Assembly (NCBI RefSeq): GCF_002750975.1
Contig: NZ_PEJS01000002.1
Location: 1 to 64,000 of the forward strand
Direction: 5' to 3'
Length of the DNA stretch: 64,000 bases
Source: Stenotrophomonas indicatrix
Lineage (GTDB): Bacteria; Pseudomonadota; Gammaproteobacteria; Xanthomonadales; Xanthomonadaceae
The first letter of the stretch is position 1; the number at the start of each line of letters is the position of its first letter. The position numbers were made by a program, and so were the translations under genes. A model generated the notes under the pieces. That model did no database searches. It was not told the DNA's origin and worked only from the letters and a program-made list of their open reading frames with translations. This document shows positions 8,791 to 19,708 of this stretch, in pieces.

Positions 8791-9570
8791 GTGCTGGAAC
8801 TGATTCCTCCTGAGTTGTGGTGGCTGGTGGTGATCGCCTTCATTGCCGGCCTGGTCGATGCGGCCGTGGGCGGCGGCGGACTGGTGCAGCTGCCGGGCCT
8901 GTTCACGGTACTGCCGCAGCAGACCCCCGCGATGCTGTTTGGCACCAACAAGTTCAGCTCGATGTTCGGCACCGGCGCAGCGGCATGGCGCTATGCGCGC
9001 AACGTGCGCTTCCCGTGGAAGCCGGTGCTGTTCGCCGCCGGTACGGCCTTCGTGTTCTCCTTCCTGGGCGCTACGGCGGTCAGCCTGTTGCCCAAGGACG
9101 CAGTGCGGCCGCTGGTGCTGGTGCTGCTGGTGGCGATGCTGGCCTACACGCTGTGGAAGAAGGACTTCGGCGCGCTGCACCGGCCGCAGGACATCGGCCG
9201 CCGCGAGCTGGTGATCGCGCTGGCGATCGGTGCGGCGATCGGCTTCTACGATGGCTTCTTCGGGCCCGGCACCGGCAGCTTCCTGATCTTCCTGTTCGTG
9301 CGCTTCTTCGGGCTGGACTTCCTGCGCGCGTCGGCCGCGTCGAAGGTGGTGAACCTGGCGACGAACGTGGCGGCGATCTCGTTCTTCGTACCGACCGGCA
9401 ACATCCTGTGGCTGTTCGCGCTGCCGATGGCGGCGGCCAACATCATCGGTTCGGTGGTGGGCACGCGGTTGGCGCTGAAGGGCGGCACGCCGTTCATCCG
9501 CAAATTGTTCGTGGGCCTGGTGGTGGTGCTGATCGCGCGGATGGCGTGGGATACGTTCCGCAGTGCGTAA
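8791..9570 (+). CDS. TSUP (TauE/SafE) family permease
   Basis: This is a 259-residue inner-membrane protein with about eight hydrophobic segments and the family's duplicated glycine-rich motifs: [17 protein letters not shown] near the N-terminus and [15 protein letters not shown] in the middle. TSUP proteins move sulfur-containing organic anions or sulfite across the membrane. It resembles the YfcA subgroup, whose substrate is not known. The start is GTG at 8791. The gene stands alone between convergent or divergent neighbours, and two SMAG palindromes follow it. Confidence 0.85.
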   Translation: MLELIPPELWWLVVIAFIAGLVDAAVGGGGLVQLPGLFTVLPQQTPAMLFGTNKFSSMFGTGAAAWRYARNVRFPWKPVLFAAGTAFVFSFLGATAVSLLPKDAVRPLVLVLLVAMLAYTLWKKDFGALHRPQDIGRRELVIALAIGAAIGFYDGFFGPGTGSFLIFLFVRFFGLDFLRASAASKVVNLATNVAAISFFVPTGNILWLFALPMAAANIIGSVVGTRLALKGGTPFIRKLFVGLVVVLIARMAWDTFRSA

Positions 9571-9576
9571 AGGCGG

Positions 9577-9600
9577 TTGCCGGCCAGCGGCCGGCACCAC
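9577..9600 (-). repeat. SMAG/REP palindrome with degenerate end
   Basis: The palindrome TTGCCGGCCAGCGGCCGGCA is followed by CCAC, so the GTAG end is changed to GTGG. It sits just after the TSUP gene. Confidence 0.7.
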
Positions 9601-9622
9601 CACTATCGGGGTTCATGACCCG

Positions 9623-9646
9623 GTAGGTGCCAACCTTGGTTGGCAC
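9623..9646 (+). repeat. SMAG/REP palindrome, GTGCCAACC type
   Basis: GTAG is followed by the perfect palindrome GTGCCAACCTTGGTTGGCAC. This is a second stem class of the same GTAG-ended family, placed between the TSUP gene and the end of jetC. Confidence 0.8.
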
Positions 9647-9662
9647 AGCGTTTCCAGAGCGG

Positions 9663-12600
9663 TCAGGCTTCGGCTTCTTCCGGTTCGTCGGCCTGCTGGC
9701 GGCTGCGCTCCGGCAGCTTCAGGCGCTTGCCTTCTTCGTCGTACTCGATGAGCAGCACGCCCGAATCGTGGCGGCCACTGATCTCGACGAAGCAGGCGCC
9801 ACCGATGAACGGTTCCAGCGTCATCACCGATTTCAGCGGGGTGGCCACCACCATCTGGAAACCGAAGTTGTCGAAGATGTTCATCGCCAGCGCGGTGAAC
9901 TCGTTGTCGGCCTTGTCGAAGGCTTCGTCGAGCACGACTGCGGCGTAGCTGGGCAGCTGGCTGTCGGCGCCGCCGAGCTGGTAGCGCAGCGCCGCCGCCA
10001 GGCAGGTGGTGGCCAGCTTCTGCCGCTGGCCACCGGATTTGCCGGCGCCGCTGCGGTAGATCTCGACCTGCTGGCGCGTTTCCACATCCAGCTCCACGCC
10101 GATGAACTCCACGTGCAGGCGTACGTCCAGCACCACTTCGCGCCAGCGCTTGTCTTCGCCTTCCTGCGAGCCGAGGCGGTTGACCAGCTGGCGCAGGACG
10201 GTGAACTGCGTTTCCGCCAGGTCGCGCTGCTCGGTCTGCTGCTGCGACAACACCTCGCGCAGCTGCTGGTGGAACTCCTGCACTTCCGGCAGGCGCCGGT
10301 CGTTCAGTTCGATGGTCAGCAGGGTGCCACGGTTGAAAGGCACCTGCTCCAGGCTGGCGTTGACTTCGTCCAGGCGCTGGCCGATCGACTTGCGGGCCTC
10401 CGCGCTGTGACGCTGCAGCGCGAGCAGGTTGTTCTTGCTCTGGTTCTGCAGCAGGTCGAAGAAGCGTTCTTCGTGCTGCGGCAGGCCATCGCGTTCAAGG
10501 CGTTCGAGGCGAGCGAGGAAATCCTCGGCCGAGGCCACCGACACGGTGAAGTCGCCCGATTCTTCCGGCCACTGCTGGATGAAGCGACGGAAGCAGCCCA
10601 GCAGCAGGTTCTCGATGCGGTTGACGTCCTGCTGCGAAGACGAGAGCTGTTCGTTCAGCGCGTTGCTGACCTGGCGCATGTGCGCTTCCAGCGTTTCCAG
10701 GCTGAGCGGGCCCTGCTCCTGCAGGCGCTCGGCCAGGCCGGCCTCCTGGTCTTCGGCCAGCGCTGGCAGGACCAGTGCACGGCTCTGCTGGCGGGCACGG
10801 TCCAGGCGGTCGCGTTCGCGCACCAGCTGGCCGCGCTCGACGCGGGTGTCTTCGTAAGTGCGGCGGGCCTGCTCGATATCGGCGCGGGTGGCGTCGATCT
10901 GCTGGGCGATCCTGGCCAGGTCGGCATTGCCTTCGCGCAGGGCGTGCAGGCTGGCCTCGATGTCGGCCAGGCGCTGCTGCGGCGCGGCGACGTCGATTTC
11001 GTTCCAGCTGATGCCCACCAGCTGGTGGCAGGCCAGGCGACGTTCGTTGTCGCGGTCACGCTGGCTGCGCAGGCGCGCGATGTCGGTATCGCAGCTGGCG
11101 ATACGGGCGGCCAGCTCCTGGGCTTCCTTCTCGAAGACGGCCAGCTTGTCGCGGTTGCTGAAGCCCAGCAGCCAGCGGCGGCGATCATTGACCGCACTGC
11201 GGTCGTCCTTCTCGAAACGATCGCCCGGATGCTTGACCTGGCCTTCGCGGGTGATGCCGCGGTCGACGTTGCGCAGCTGCTTGGCGTCCACGCACTCGTA
11301 GTCGAAGCGCTTGCCCAGCTCGCGGCGCAGCCAGCTTTCGAACACGTGATCGCGCAGTTCCAGCTTGTGCAGCAGCGACTTGGCGGACGGTTCGCGGGCG
11401 AACGCATCATCATTGCGACGCACGCGGTAGTAGGTGAAGCGCATCCCCAGGTGGGTGCGGTTCACCCACTCGGCGACGTCGTTGTAGTGCTTGTCATCGA
11501 CCAGCAGCGATTGCGCGAAACCACCGAGCACGCGCTCGATCGCGCCCTGCCAGCTCTGCTCTTCCGAGCGGACCTGGATCAGTTCGCCGACGAACGGCAG
11601 GGCCGCTTCGGAGATGCCGGTTTCTTCGGCCAGGCGTGCGCGCAGCTTCTGCATCGGCGCAGGAATGCTGGAGGGTGTGCGCTGCATCGCCTCCAGTTCG
11701 CCACGCACTTCGGAGAAGCGTCGCTCGTCGTCGCGCTTGCCGCCCAACCGTTCGCTGATGGCGTCGTCCAGGGCGCTCGACGCACGCTGACGGTCTTCCA
11801 GTTCGGACTGCGCCTGCTCCACCAGCTCGGCGAAGCCATGTGCATCCTCGGGCAGCGCGGCCTGCAGCTTCTGTGCGGCGTCACGCGCCTGCGCCTGCTT
11901 GGCCAGGCGGCGATCACGTTCGGCTTCGGCGCGGCCCTGCTCGCGTTCCAGTTCCTCGATGCGCTCACCACCCTGCTGGCGGCGCTGCAGTTCCAGCTCG
12001 GCCAGTCGTTCGGTGTGGTTGTCCAGCGCCGCTCGACGCTGCGCTTCTTCGCCCAGCAGGCCACGATCGCGCGTGTCCATCTCGCGCAGGCGTGCTTCGA
12101 TCAGCAACTGGCGGCGGCTTTCGCGGAAGCTGTCGATGCCGAGCTTGAGCGCTTCGTCGTCGCCGCGACGGCGACTCATCGCCTGCAGATCGCCATAGTG
12201 CTCGCGCGCCGGCTGCAGGGTTTCGACCTGACGCCGCGCGGTGACCACGGCCTGGTGTGCGCCATCGAGTTCGGCGAAATCGCTGACCAGTCGTTCGGCA
12301 GCGTCGAAGGTCTTCGGCGTGTCGAGCATGAAGTCGCGCAGGAAGACGTTCAGGTCACCCAGGTTCTTCGCCGACTGCGTCTTGTGCAGCAGCCGCAGCG
12401 CCATCTCGTTGTCGATGCCGAGCAGGTGGCGGAAGCGTTCGGCATAGCCGGAGAACGTGTCGAAGTGATGGACGTCGGCCAACTTCTGCTTGAGCTTGCG
12501 CAGGTCCAGATCGAAGCCGCCCAGATCCTTGGCGATGTCGAACGGACGTTCGGCAATCATGTAGTGCTTGCGCACGTCACCGGCGGAGGTGCTGCTGCCG

Positions 12601-13043
12601 GCAATCCAGAGCAGGCGTACCAGGCTGACCACGCGGCCATCGCCGGCGCGGTACTCCAGCACCAGCGCGGTCCAGGTCGCGCCCTTGCGCAGGTACTGGG
12701 TGGCGATTTCACCGGTGCCACTGTCCTGCTGGTCGGCCCACGCGCCGCGCACGTAGGACACCAGGTTGCGGTCGCGGCCGCTGCGTTCGGCTTCACGCGC
12801 TGCGGCGTTGAAGTCGACGATGGCCGGTGGCGTCAGCAGGGCGGACATGGCATCGAGCAGGGTCGACTTGCCCGAACCGGAGCGGCCGACGAACAGGAAG
12901 CCGCGCTCGGCGATCGGCACTTCGGTCAGGCCGTTGAAGGTGCCCCAGTTGTGCACCTGCAGGCGGCGCATGCGGAACTGCTGCAGGCGCGGGTCCGGCA
13001 GGCCTTCGTTGAACAGGGCGGGAGTGTGCTTGGAAATGGCCAT
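9663..13043 (-). CDS. jetC: SMC-like ATPase of a Wadjet/Mks-type complex
   Basis: This is a 1126-residue condensin-like ATPase with Walker A GRSGSGKST (residues 53-61), long coiled-coil arms rich in E, R and Q (about 280-450 and 600-850), a hinge-like central globule, the ABC signature KSGGQRQKLA and Walker B AAVVLDEAFDKAD near the C-terminus. It belongs to the JetC/MksB family, which extrudes DNA loops with JetA (kleisin) and JetB. It is the last gene of a jetA-jetB-jetC operon, 16 bases after jetB. The jetD topoisomerase-like nuclease that cuts plasmids in Wadjet defence is not next to it. The complex may therefore act as a chromosomal condensin like MksBEF. Confidence 0.88.
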   Translation of the reverse strand: MAISKHTPALFNEGLPDPRLQQFRMRRLQVHNWGTFNGLTEVPIAERGFLFVGRSGSGKSTLLDAMSALLTPPAIVDFNAAAREAERSGRDRNLVSYVRGAWADQQDSGTGEIATQYLRKGATWTALVLEYRAGDGRVVSLVRLLWIAGSSTSAGDVRKHYMIAERPFDIAKDLGGFDLDLRKLKQKLADVHHFDTFSGYAERFRHLLGIDNEMALRLLHKTQSAKNLGDLNVFLRDFMLDTPKTFDAAERLVSDFAELDGAHQAVVTARRQVETLQPAREHYGDLQAMSRRRGDDEALKLGIDSFRESRRQLLIEARLREMDTRDRGLLGEEAQRRAALDNHTERLAELELQRRQQGGERIEELEREQGRAEAERDRRLAKQAQARDAAQKLQAALPEDAHGFAELVEQAQSELEDRQRASSALDDAISERLGGKRDDERRFSEVRGELEAMQRTPSSIPAPMQKLRARLAEETGISEAALPFVGELIQVRSEEQSWQGAIERVLGGFAQSLLVDDKHYNDVAEWVNRTHLGMRFTYYRVRRNDDAFAREPSAKSLLHKLELRDHVFESWLRRELGKRFDYECVDAKQLRNVDRGITREGQVKHPGDRFEKDDRSAVNDRRRWLLGFSNRDKLAVFEKEAQELAARIASCDTDIARLRSQRDRDNERRLACHQLVGISWNEIDVAAPQQRLADIEASLHALREGNADLARIAQQIDATRADIEQARRTYEDTRVERGQLVRERDRLDRARQQSRALVLPALAEDQEAGLAERLQEQGPLSLETLEAHMRQVSNALNEQLSSSQQDVNRIENLLLGCFRRFIQQWPEESGDFTVSVASAEDFLARLERLERDGLPQHEERFFDLLQNQSKNNLLALQRHSAEARKSIGQRLDEVNASLEQVPFNRGTLLTIELNDRRLPEVQEFHQQLREVLSQQQTEQRDLAETQFTVLRQLVNRLGSQEGEDKRWREVVLDVRLHVEFIGVELDVETRQQVEIYRSGAGKSGGQRQKLATTCLAAALRYQLGGADSQLPSYAAVVLDEAFDKADNEFTALAMNIFDNFGFQMVVATPLKSVMTLEPFIGGACFVEISGRHDSGVLLIEYDEEGKRLKLPERSRQQADEPEEAEA

Positions 13044-13059
13044 GCGGTGCTCGGGTCTC

Positions 13060-15938
<2,879 letters not shown>

Positions 15939-16047
15939 TGCATACAGCGCCCGAACGGGGGGCGAGCATCGTACCCGACCGGGGGGTGGGTCGTCCTCTG
16001 GGGACGGTTCATCGGGAGGCCGCCCGACGCCGGATTGCTATCGATCT

Positions 16048-16153
16048 GGAGCGGGAAGGGCGGCAGGGCAGGACACGCCGTAAACCCATCCATGGGGGCT
16101 CGGTCGGCGCATCCATGCGCCTCACGGTCCTGCCCTGCCGCCCTTCCCGCTCC
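16048..16153 (+). repeat. Variable-stem three-way-junction element, copy A
   Basis: A perfect 27-bp inverted repeat (16048-16074 with 16127-16153) encloses a 52-nt core (16075-16126). The core holds two hairpins, CCCA-TCCA-TGGG and GGCGCA-TCCA-TGCGCC, joined by GGCTCGGTC. The same 52-nt core, with different outer stems, occurs at 16382-16433, 22350-22401 and 39278-39329. The 5' arm is G-rich in core orientation. The copy lies upstream of folE and points away from it. The tail after the 3' arm (GACGGTTTCC) is shared with copy D. Confidence 0.9.
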
Positions 16154-16234
16154 CTGACGGTTTCCTGCGGGCGCGGCCGGTCCGCCCGAAAGCGGAGTCA
16201 AATGCTGGGGTTCATGGCTTCGGAGAGTGCTCTG

Positions 16235-16304
16235 GTAGCGCCGGGCCATGCCCGGCGAGCGGAGCGGGTGCCACCAGGAGCCGCCGGGCATGGCCCGGCG
16301 CTAC
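16235..16304. repeat. Inverted pair of SMAG/REP palindromes, GCGCCGGGC type
   Basis: GTAGCGCCGGGCCATGCCCG starts at 16235 on the plus strand, and the mirror copy ends in CTAC at 16301-16304. About 24 bp separate the two. Facing pairs like this are the usual dimer form of REP elements. Confidence 0.85.
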
Positions 16305-16355
16305 CGCTCTTGTTCTTGAAGCGCCAACCCTCCGCGCCCGCGGGGTGATGGGAGC

Positions 16356-16459
16356 GCAGCGCGGGTCGGGCGGTGCAGGACCGTCCGCGGCATGGATGCC
16401 GCGGCCGAGCCTACAGGGACGTACTTGCGGCGTGTCCTGCACCGTCCGACCCGCGCTGC
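16356..16459 (-). repeat. Variable-stem three-way-junction element, copy B
   Basis: A 26-bp inverted repeat (16356-16381 with 16434-16459), with a single G/T mismatch at 16370/16445, encloses a 52-nt core (16382-16433) read on the minus strand. The core hairpins are TACG-TCCC-TGTA and GCGGCA-TCCA-TGCCGC, the latter extended by GG/CC pairs. It faces copy A head to head across about 200 bp. Its stem sequence is unrelated to those of C and D, though the core-proximal CAGGAC is shared with A. Confidence 0.88.
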
Positions 16460-16522
16460 CCCAGCCGTAACAACGTGGCGCAACGCTTTCCTCAGTACAC
16501 CCCACCCATTCAGCAAAACCTA

Positions 16523-16553
16523 TTGATAGGAATGAAATTAGTAGTATCCTATC
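16523..16553 (+). promoter_or_regulatory. Promoter with overlapping inverted repeat (likely MarR operator)
   Basis: TTGATA (16523-16528), a 16-nt spacer and TATCCT (16545-16550) form a sigma70-type promoter. Overlaid on it is the inverted repeat GATAGGA (16525-16531) and TCCTATC (16547-16553), a good size for a MarR dimer. Transcription would start about 16556-16558, only a few bases before the marR ATG at 16562, so the message would be nearly leaderless. Autorepression is inferred. Confidence 0.7.
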
Positions 16554-16561
16554 TATTACTT

Positions 16562-17017
16562 ATGGACCGCCCCCTCGACGAGCGCACCGTGCTGCAGATG
16601 CAGCTCAGCTCCGGCCTGCTGTACGCAGGGCGGCAGTGGCAGCGCCTGGCCGACAGCCGGTTGGGCAGCTACGGCATCTCCACCGCCTGCACCATGCCCC
16701 TGCTGATGATCGGCCGCTCCGGCGGTGGCATCCGCCAGGTCGCGCTGGCGCAGCAGCTGGGCATGGAAGGCCCTTCCCTGGTGCGCCTGCTGGACAAGCT
16801 CTGCGCCAGTGGGCTGGTCCGCCGCGAATGCGATGCCAGCGACCGCCGCGCCAACCTGCTGTGGCTGACCGAGGAAGGCCAGGCATTGGTGCGCGAACTG
16901 GAAGACCAGTTGATCGGCCTGCGCCAGGACGTGTTCGGCGAGCTTTCCATGGATGAACTGCATGCCGTGCTGAAGGCATGGCGCCTGCTGGCCGAGGCTG
17001 CCGACCGCATCACGTAA
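16562..17017 (+). CDS. MarR-family transcriptional regulator
   Basis: This 151-residue protein has the MarR winged-helix fold. QVALAQQLGMEGPSLVRLLDKLCASGLVRRE is the helix-turn-helix, and CDASDRRANLLWLTEEGQAL is the wing with its conserved D-x-R-x-x. It very likely represses the efflux operon that starts about 100 bp downstream, and its own gene through the inverted repeat at 16525-16553. The ATG at 16562 has no ribosome site because the promoter -10 is only 12-17 bases upstream. An upstream in-frame ATG at 16532 would lie inside the promoter. The likely inducers are aromatic or phenolic compounds, judging from the pump type. Confidence 0.85.
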   Translation: MDRPLDERTVLQMQLSSGLLYAGRQWQRLADSRLGSYGISTACTMPLLMIGRSGGGIRQVALAQQLGMEGPSLVRLLDKLCASGLVRRECDASDRRANLLWLTEEGQALVRELEDQLIGLRQDVFGELSMDELHAVLKAWRLLAEAADRIT

Positions 17018-17124
17018 GCCCGTTGTCGGTGAATACCGCCGCTGCCGTGCATGCGCCAGCGGCTTTTGCCCGTTGCCGTTGTCCTGTTCCACCTCCCCTT
17101 CCCCTACCGTCCCCGCCCCTACCG

Positions 17125-17334
17125 ATGCCCGGTGAATTCAGTCTCCACGGAGTGTTCGTCCCGACCCTGCTCGGGTTGATGGTGTTGGCCTACCTGGTCA
17201 ACAGCGGCCTGCACGCGCTGCTGCAGCGTGCCGGTGCCTATCGCCACGTATGGCACCCGGCGCTGTTCAACCTGGCCTTGTACGGGATCGTGCTGGGCCT
17301 GCTGTTCCACCTCCTGCGTTGGATGCAATCGTGA
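17125..17334 (+). CDS. DUF1656 (AaeX-like) small membrane protein
   Basis: This 69-residue protein has two hydrophobic segments (about residues 12-32 and 45-65), matching DUF1656 proteins such as AaeX that accompany aromatic-acid efflux pumps. It is the first gene of the pump operon. Its stop codon overlaps the GTG start of the membrane fusion gene in the sequence GTGA. The exact role of the family is unknown. Confidence 0.8.
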   Translation: MPGEFSLHGVFVPTLLGLMVLAYLVNSGLHALLQRAGAYRHVWHPALFNLALYGIVLGLLFHLLRWMQS

Positions 17335-18248
17335 ACAAGATCGTGAAGAAGACCCTGCCGGTGCTGCTTACCTGCGCAGCCGTGATCGTCGCCCTGCTGG
17401 TGCTGCGCCAGCTGTGGGTCTACTACATGGATGAGCCGTGGACCCGCGACGCCCACGTCGGCGCCGACGTGGTGCAGGTGGCGCCGGATGTGTCCGGCCT
17501 GGTCGAAACGGTGCAGGTAGCCGACAACCAGGCCGTGAAAAAGGGCGACCTGCTGTTCGTGATCGATCGCGCACGCTACCGCATCGCGCTGGAGCAGAGC
17601 CGCGCCAGCCTGGCCGAACGCCAGGCATCGGTCGCGCAGCTGCGCCGTGAGATCGGACGCGACCGCAGCCTGCAGGATCTGGTGGCCGCCGAGGACGCCG
17701 AAGTCCGCCGGGCCAAGCTGCAGGCCGCACAGGCCGCATTGGCCACCGCACAGGCCGCGGTCGACCTGGCCGAACTCAACCTGGCCCGCACCGAAGTACG
17801 TGCACCGGCCAATGGCCGGGTCAACGACCGCACCATGCGCGTGGGCGACTACGTGGTGGCCGGCAAGCCGGTGCTGGCGCTGCTGGATACCGGTTCGTTC
17901 CGCATCGATGGCTACTTCGAGGAAACCCGCCTGCGCGGCGTGGCCCCGGGGCAGCGCGTGGACATCCGCCTGATGGGCGAGGACACCCCTCTGCACGGCC
18001 ATGTCGAAAGCATCGCCGCCGGCATCGAGGATCGCTACCGCAGCAATGGCAGCACCCTGCTGCCGAACGTGACCCCGGCCTTCGACTGGGTGCGGCTGGC
18101 GCAACGCATCCCGGTGCGCATCGCCATCGACGAGGTGCCTGCCGGCGTGGAGCTGATCGCCGGGCGCACCGCCACGGTGACCGTGGATACCGGCCGCCAC
18201 GTGCAGAACAAGAAGGCCGGCGCTGCGCCGACACAGGCGGGCCTGTGA
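17331..18248 (+). CDS. Periplasmic membrane fusion protein (HlyD/AaeA type)
   Basis: This 305-residue protein has one N-terminal membrane anchor (about residues 8-28), a lipoyl-type half-motif DVSGLVETVQVADNQAVKKGD, a coiled-coil hairpin (about 85-145), the second half-motif RAPANGRVNDRTMRVGDYV and a beta-barrel domain. It links the inner-membrane FUSC pump to the outer-membrane channel. The GTG start at 17331 overlaps the previous stop, and the stop at 18248 overlaps the next GTG, so the operon is tightly coupled. Confidence 0.9.
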   Translation: MNKIVKKTLPVLLTCAAVIVALLVLRQLWVYYMDEPWTRDAHVGADVVQVAPDVSGLVETVQVADNQAVKKGDLLFVIDRARYRIALEQSRASLAERQASVAQLRREIGRDRSLQDLVAAEDAEVRRAKLQAAQAALATAQAAVDLAELNLARTEVRAPANGRVNDRTMRVGDYVVAGKPVLALLDTGSFRIDGYFEETRLRGVAPGQRVDIRLMGEDTPLHGHVESIAAGIEDRYRSNGSTLLPNVTPAFDWVRLAQRIPVRIAIDEVPAGVELIAGRTATVTVDTGRHVQNKKAGAAPTQAGL

Positions 18249-19705
18249 ACGCCGCCCTGCCCCGCCTTGGCCTGATCGTCGCGCTGGCCAGCCTGGCTGC
18301 GTGCAGAACCGTCGGCCCGGATTACGCATTGCCCGAGGGCTCGGCGTTCAAGCGGCCGCAAGCGAATGCCGCGTTCATCGATACCCACAACCCCGAAGTG
18401 GCTGCCAACCAGGCACTGCCGGCACGCTGGTGGTCGCTGTACAACGACCCGGTGCTGGATGGGCTGATCACCCAGGCGCTGCGCGACAACGTCGAACTGA
18501 AGGCAGCCGACGCGCATCTGCGCCGCGCTGCTGCGGTGTACGAGCAGGCGATGGACGCCGGTGGCTTCGAGTACGAGGCCGAAGCCGGCGTCAGCCGCGC
18601 ACAGTTGTCGGCCGAGTCGTTCCTGCAGGAGCACGAGCTGCCGGTGATCAACCTGGCCGACGGCAAGTTCGCGGTGAGCTACCAGTTCGACCTGTTCGGC
18701 AAGCTCAAGCGCGGTGCCGAAGCAGCCCGCGCCGACGAACAGTCGGTGGCCGCTGCACGTGACCTGGCCCAGGTGAGCGTGGTGGCCGAGGTGGCCGACA
18801 GCTACCTGGAGATCTGCCACGCCAACCACGAACTGCACGTAGCCGAGCATTCCCTGCAGCTGCAGCAGCGCAGCCGTTCGGTCACCCAGCGGTTGATCAA
18901 CGCAGGCCGCGGCACGCCGCCGGAACTGGCGCGCGCCAATGCCCAGGTCGCGCTGCTGGAAGCCGCATTGCCCCCGCTGCAGGCGCAGCGTTCGGCCGCC
19001 GCCTATTCGCTGGCGGCACTGCTTGGGCAGACCCCGGGCCAGCTGCCGGCCGGGGTGATCGACTGCGCGCACGCACCCACCCTTGCCCAGCCGCTGCCGG
19101 TCGGTGATGGCCGCGCGCTGTTGCAGCGCCGTCCCGACATCCGCCAGGCCGAACGCAAGCTGGCCTCGGCCACCGCGCGGATTGGTGTCGCCACTGCCGA
19201 GCTGTACCCGGACATCCGCCTGGGCGCCTCGGTCGGCGCCGCCGGCCTGCTGGAAGACTTCGGCCAGCCGATGACCCAGCAGTGGTCGTTCGGCCCGCTG
19301 ATCTCGTGGACGCTGCCGTCCTCGGGCACGCATGCACGCATCCATGCCGCCGAGGCTGGCGCCGATGCCGCGCTGGCCGAGTTCGACCATGCCGTGCTGC
19401 AGGCACTGCGCGAAACACAGACCGCACTGGACCGCTATGCGCAGGATCTGCGCCGCCTGCAGTCGTTGCGCGTGGCGCAGGAGCAGGCTGCGATGGCCGC
19501 AGAGCAGAACCGCCGGCTGTACCAGGGTGGCCGCACGCCGTACCTGTCCAGCCTGGATGCCGACCGCAGCCTGGCCAGCAGCGATGCCACCCTGGCCGCG
19601 GCCGAAGCCCAGGTCTCGCGCGACCAGATCCACCTGTTCCTGGTACTGGGCGGTGGCTGGCAGGACAGTGCCGCGTCTGCGTCTGCGCCGACGGCGGCGA
19701 GGTAA
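18245..19705 (+). CDS. Outer-membrane efflux channel lipoprotein (NodT/OprM type)
   Basis: This 486-residue protein begins with a lipoprotein signal (LASLAAC at the cleavage site) and has the two repeated helical-barrel halves of RND/FUSC-type outer-membrane factors. Marker segments are ARWWSLYNDPVLDGLI, YQFDLFGKLKRGAEAARA, LLQRRPDIRQAERKLASA and the C-terminal LYQGGRTPYLSSLDADR. It is the exit duct of the tripartite pump. Start is GTG at 18245, overlapping the end of the fusion-protein gene. Confidence 0.92.
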   Translation: MNAALPRLGLIVALASLAACRTVGPDYALPEGSAFKRPQANAAFIDTHNPEVAANQALPARWWSLYNDPVLDGLITQALRDNVELKAADAHLRRAAAVYEQAMDAGGFEYEAEAGVSRAQLSAESFLQEHELPVINLADGKFAVSYQFDLFGKLKRGAEAARADEQSVAAARDLAQVSVVAEVADSYLEICHANHELHVAEHSLQLQQRSRSVTQRLINAGRGTPPELARANAQVALLEAALPPLQAQRSAAAYSLAALLGQTPGQLPAGVIDCAHAPTLAQPLPVGDGRALLQRRPDIRQAERKLASATARIGVATAELYPDIRLGASVGAAGLLEDFGQPMTQQWSFGPLISWTLPSSGTHARIHAAEAGADAALAEFDHAVLQALRETQTALDRYAQDLRRLQSLRVAQEQAAMAAEQNRRLYQGGRTPYLSSLDADRSLASSDATLAAAEAQVSRDQIHLFLVLGGGWQDSAASASAPTAAR

Positions 19706-19708
19706 GCG

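Noticed and set aside
16048..16153. Copy A as a simple transcription terminator.
   Set aside because: There is no T-tract after either arm, and the enclosed 52-nt core is conserved, which a terminator loop would not be.
15939..16561. CRISPR-like array or small RNA gene in the long folE-marR gap.
   Set aside because: The repeats are two inverted hairpin elements and a SMAG pair. There are no direct repeats with regular spacers.
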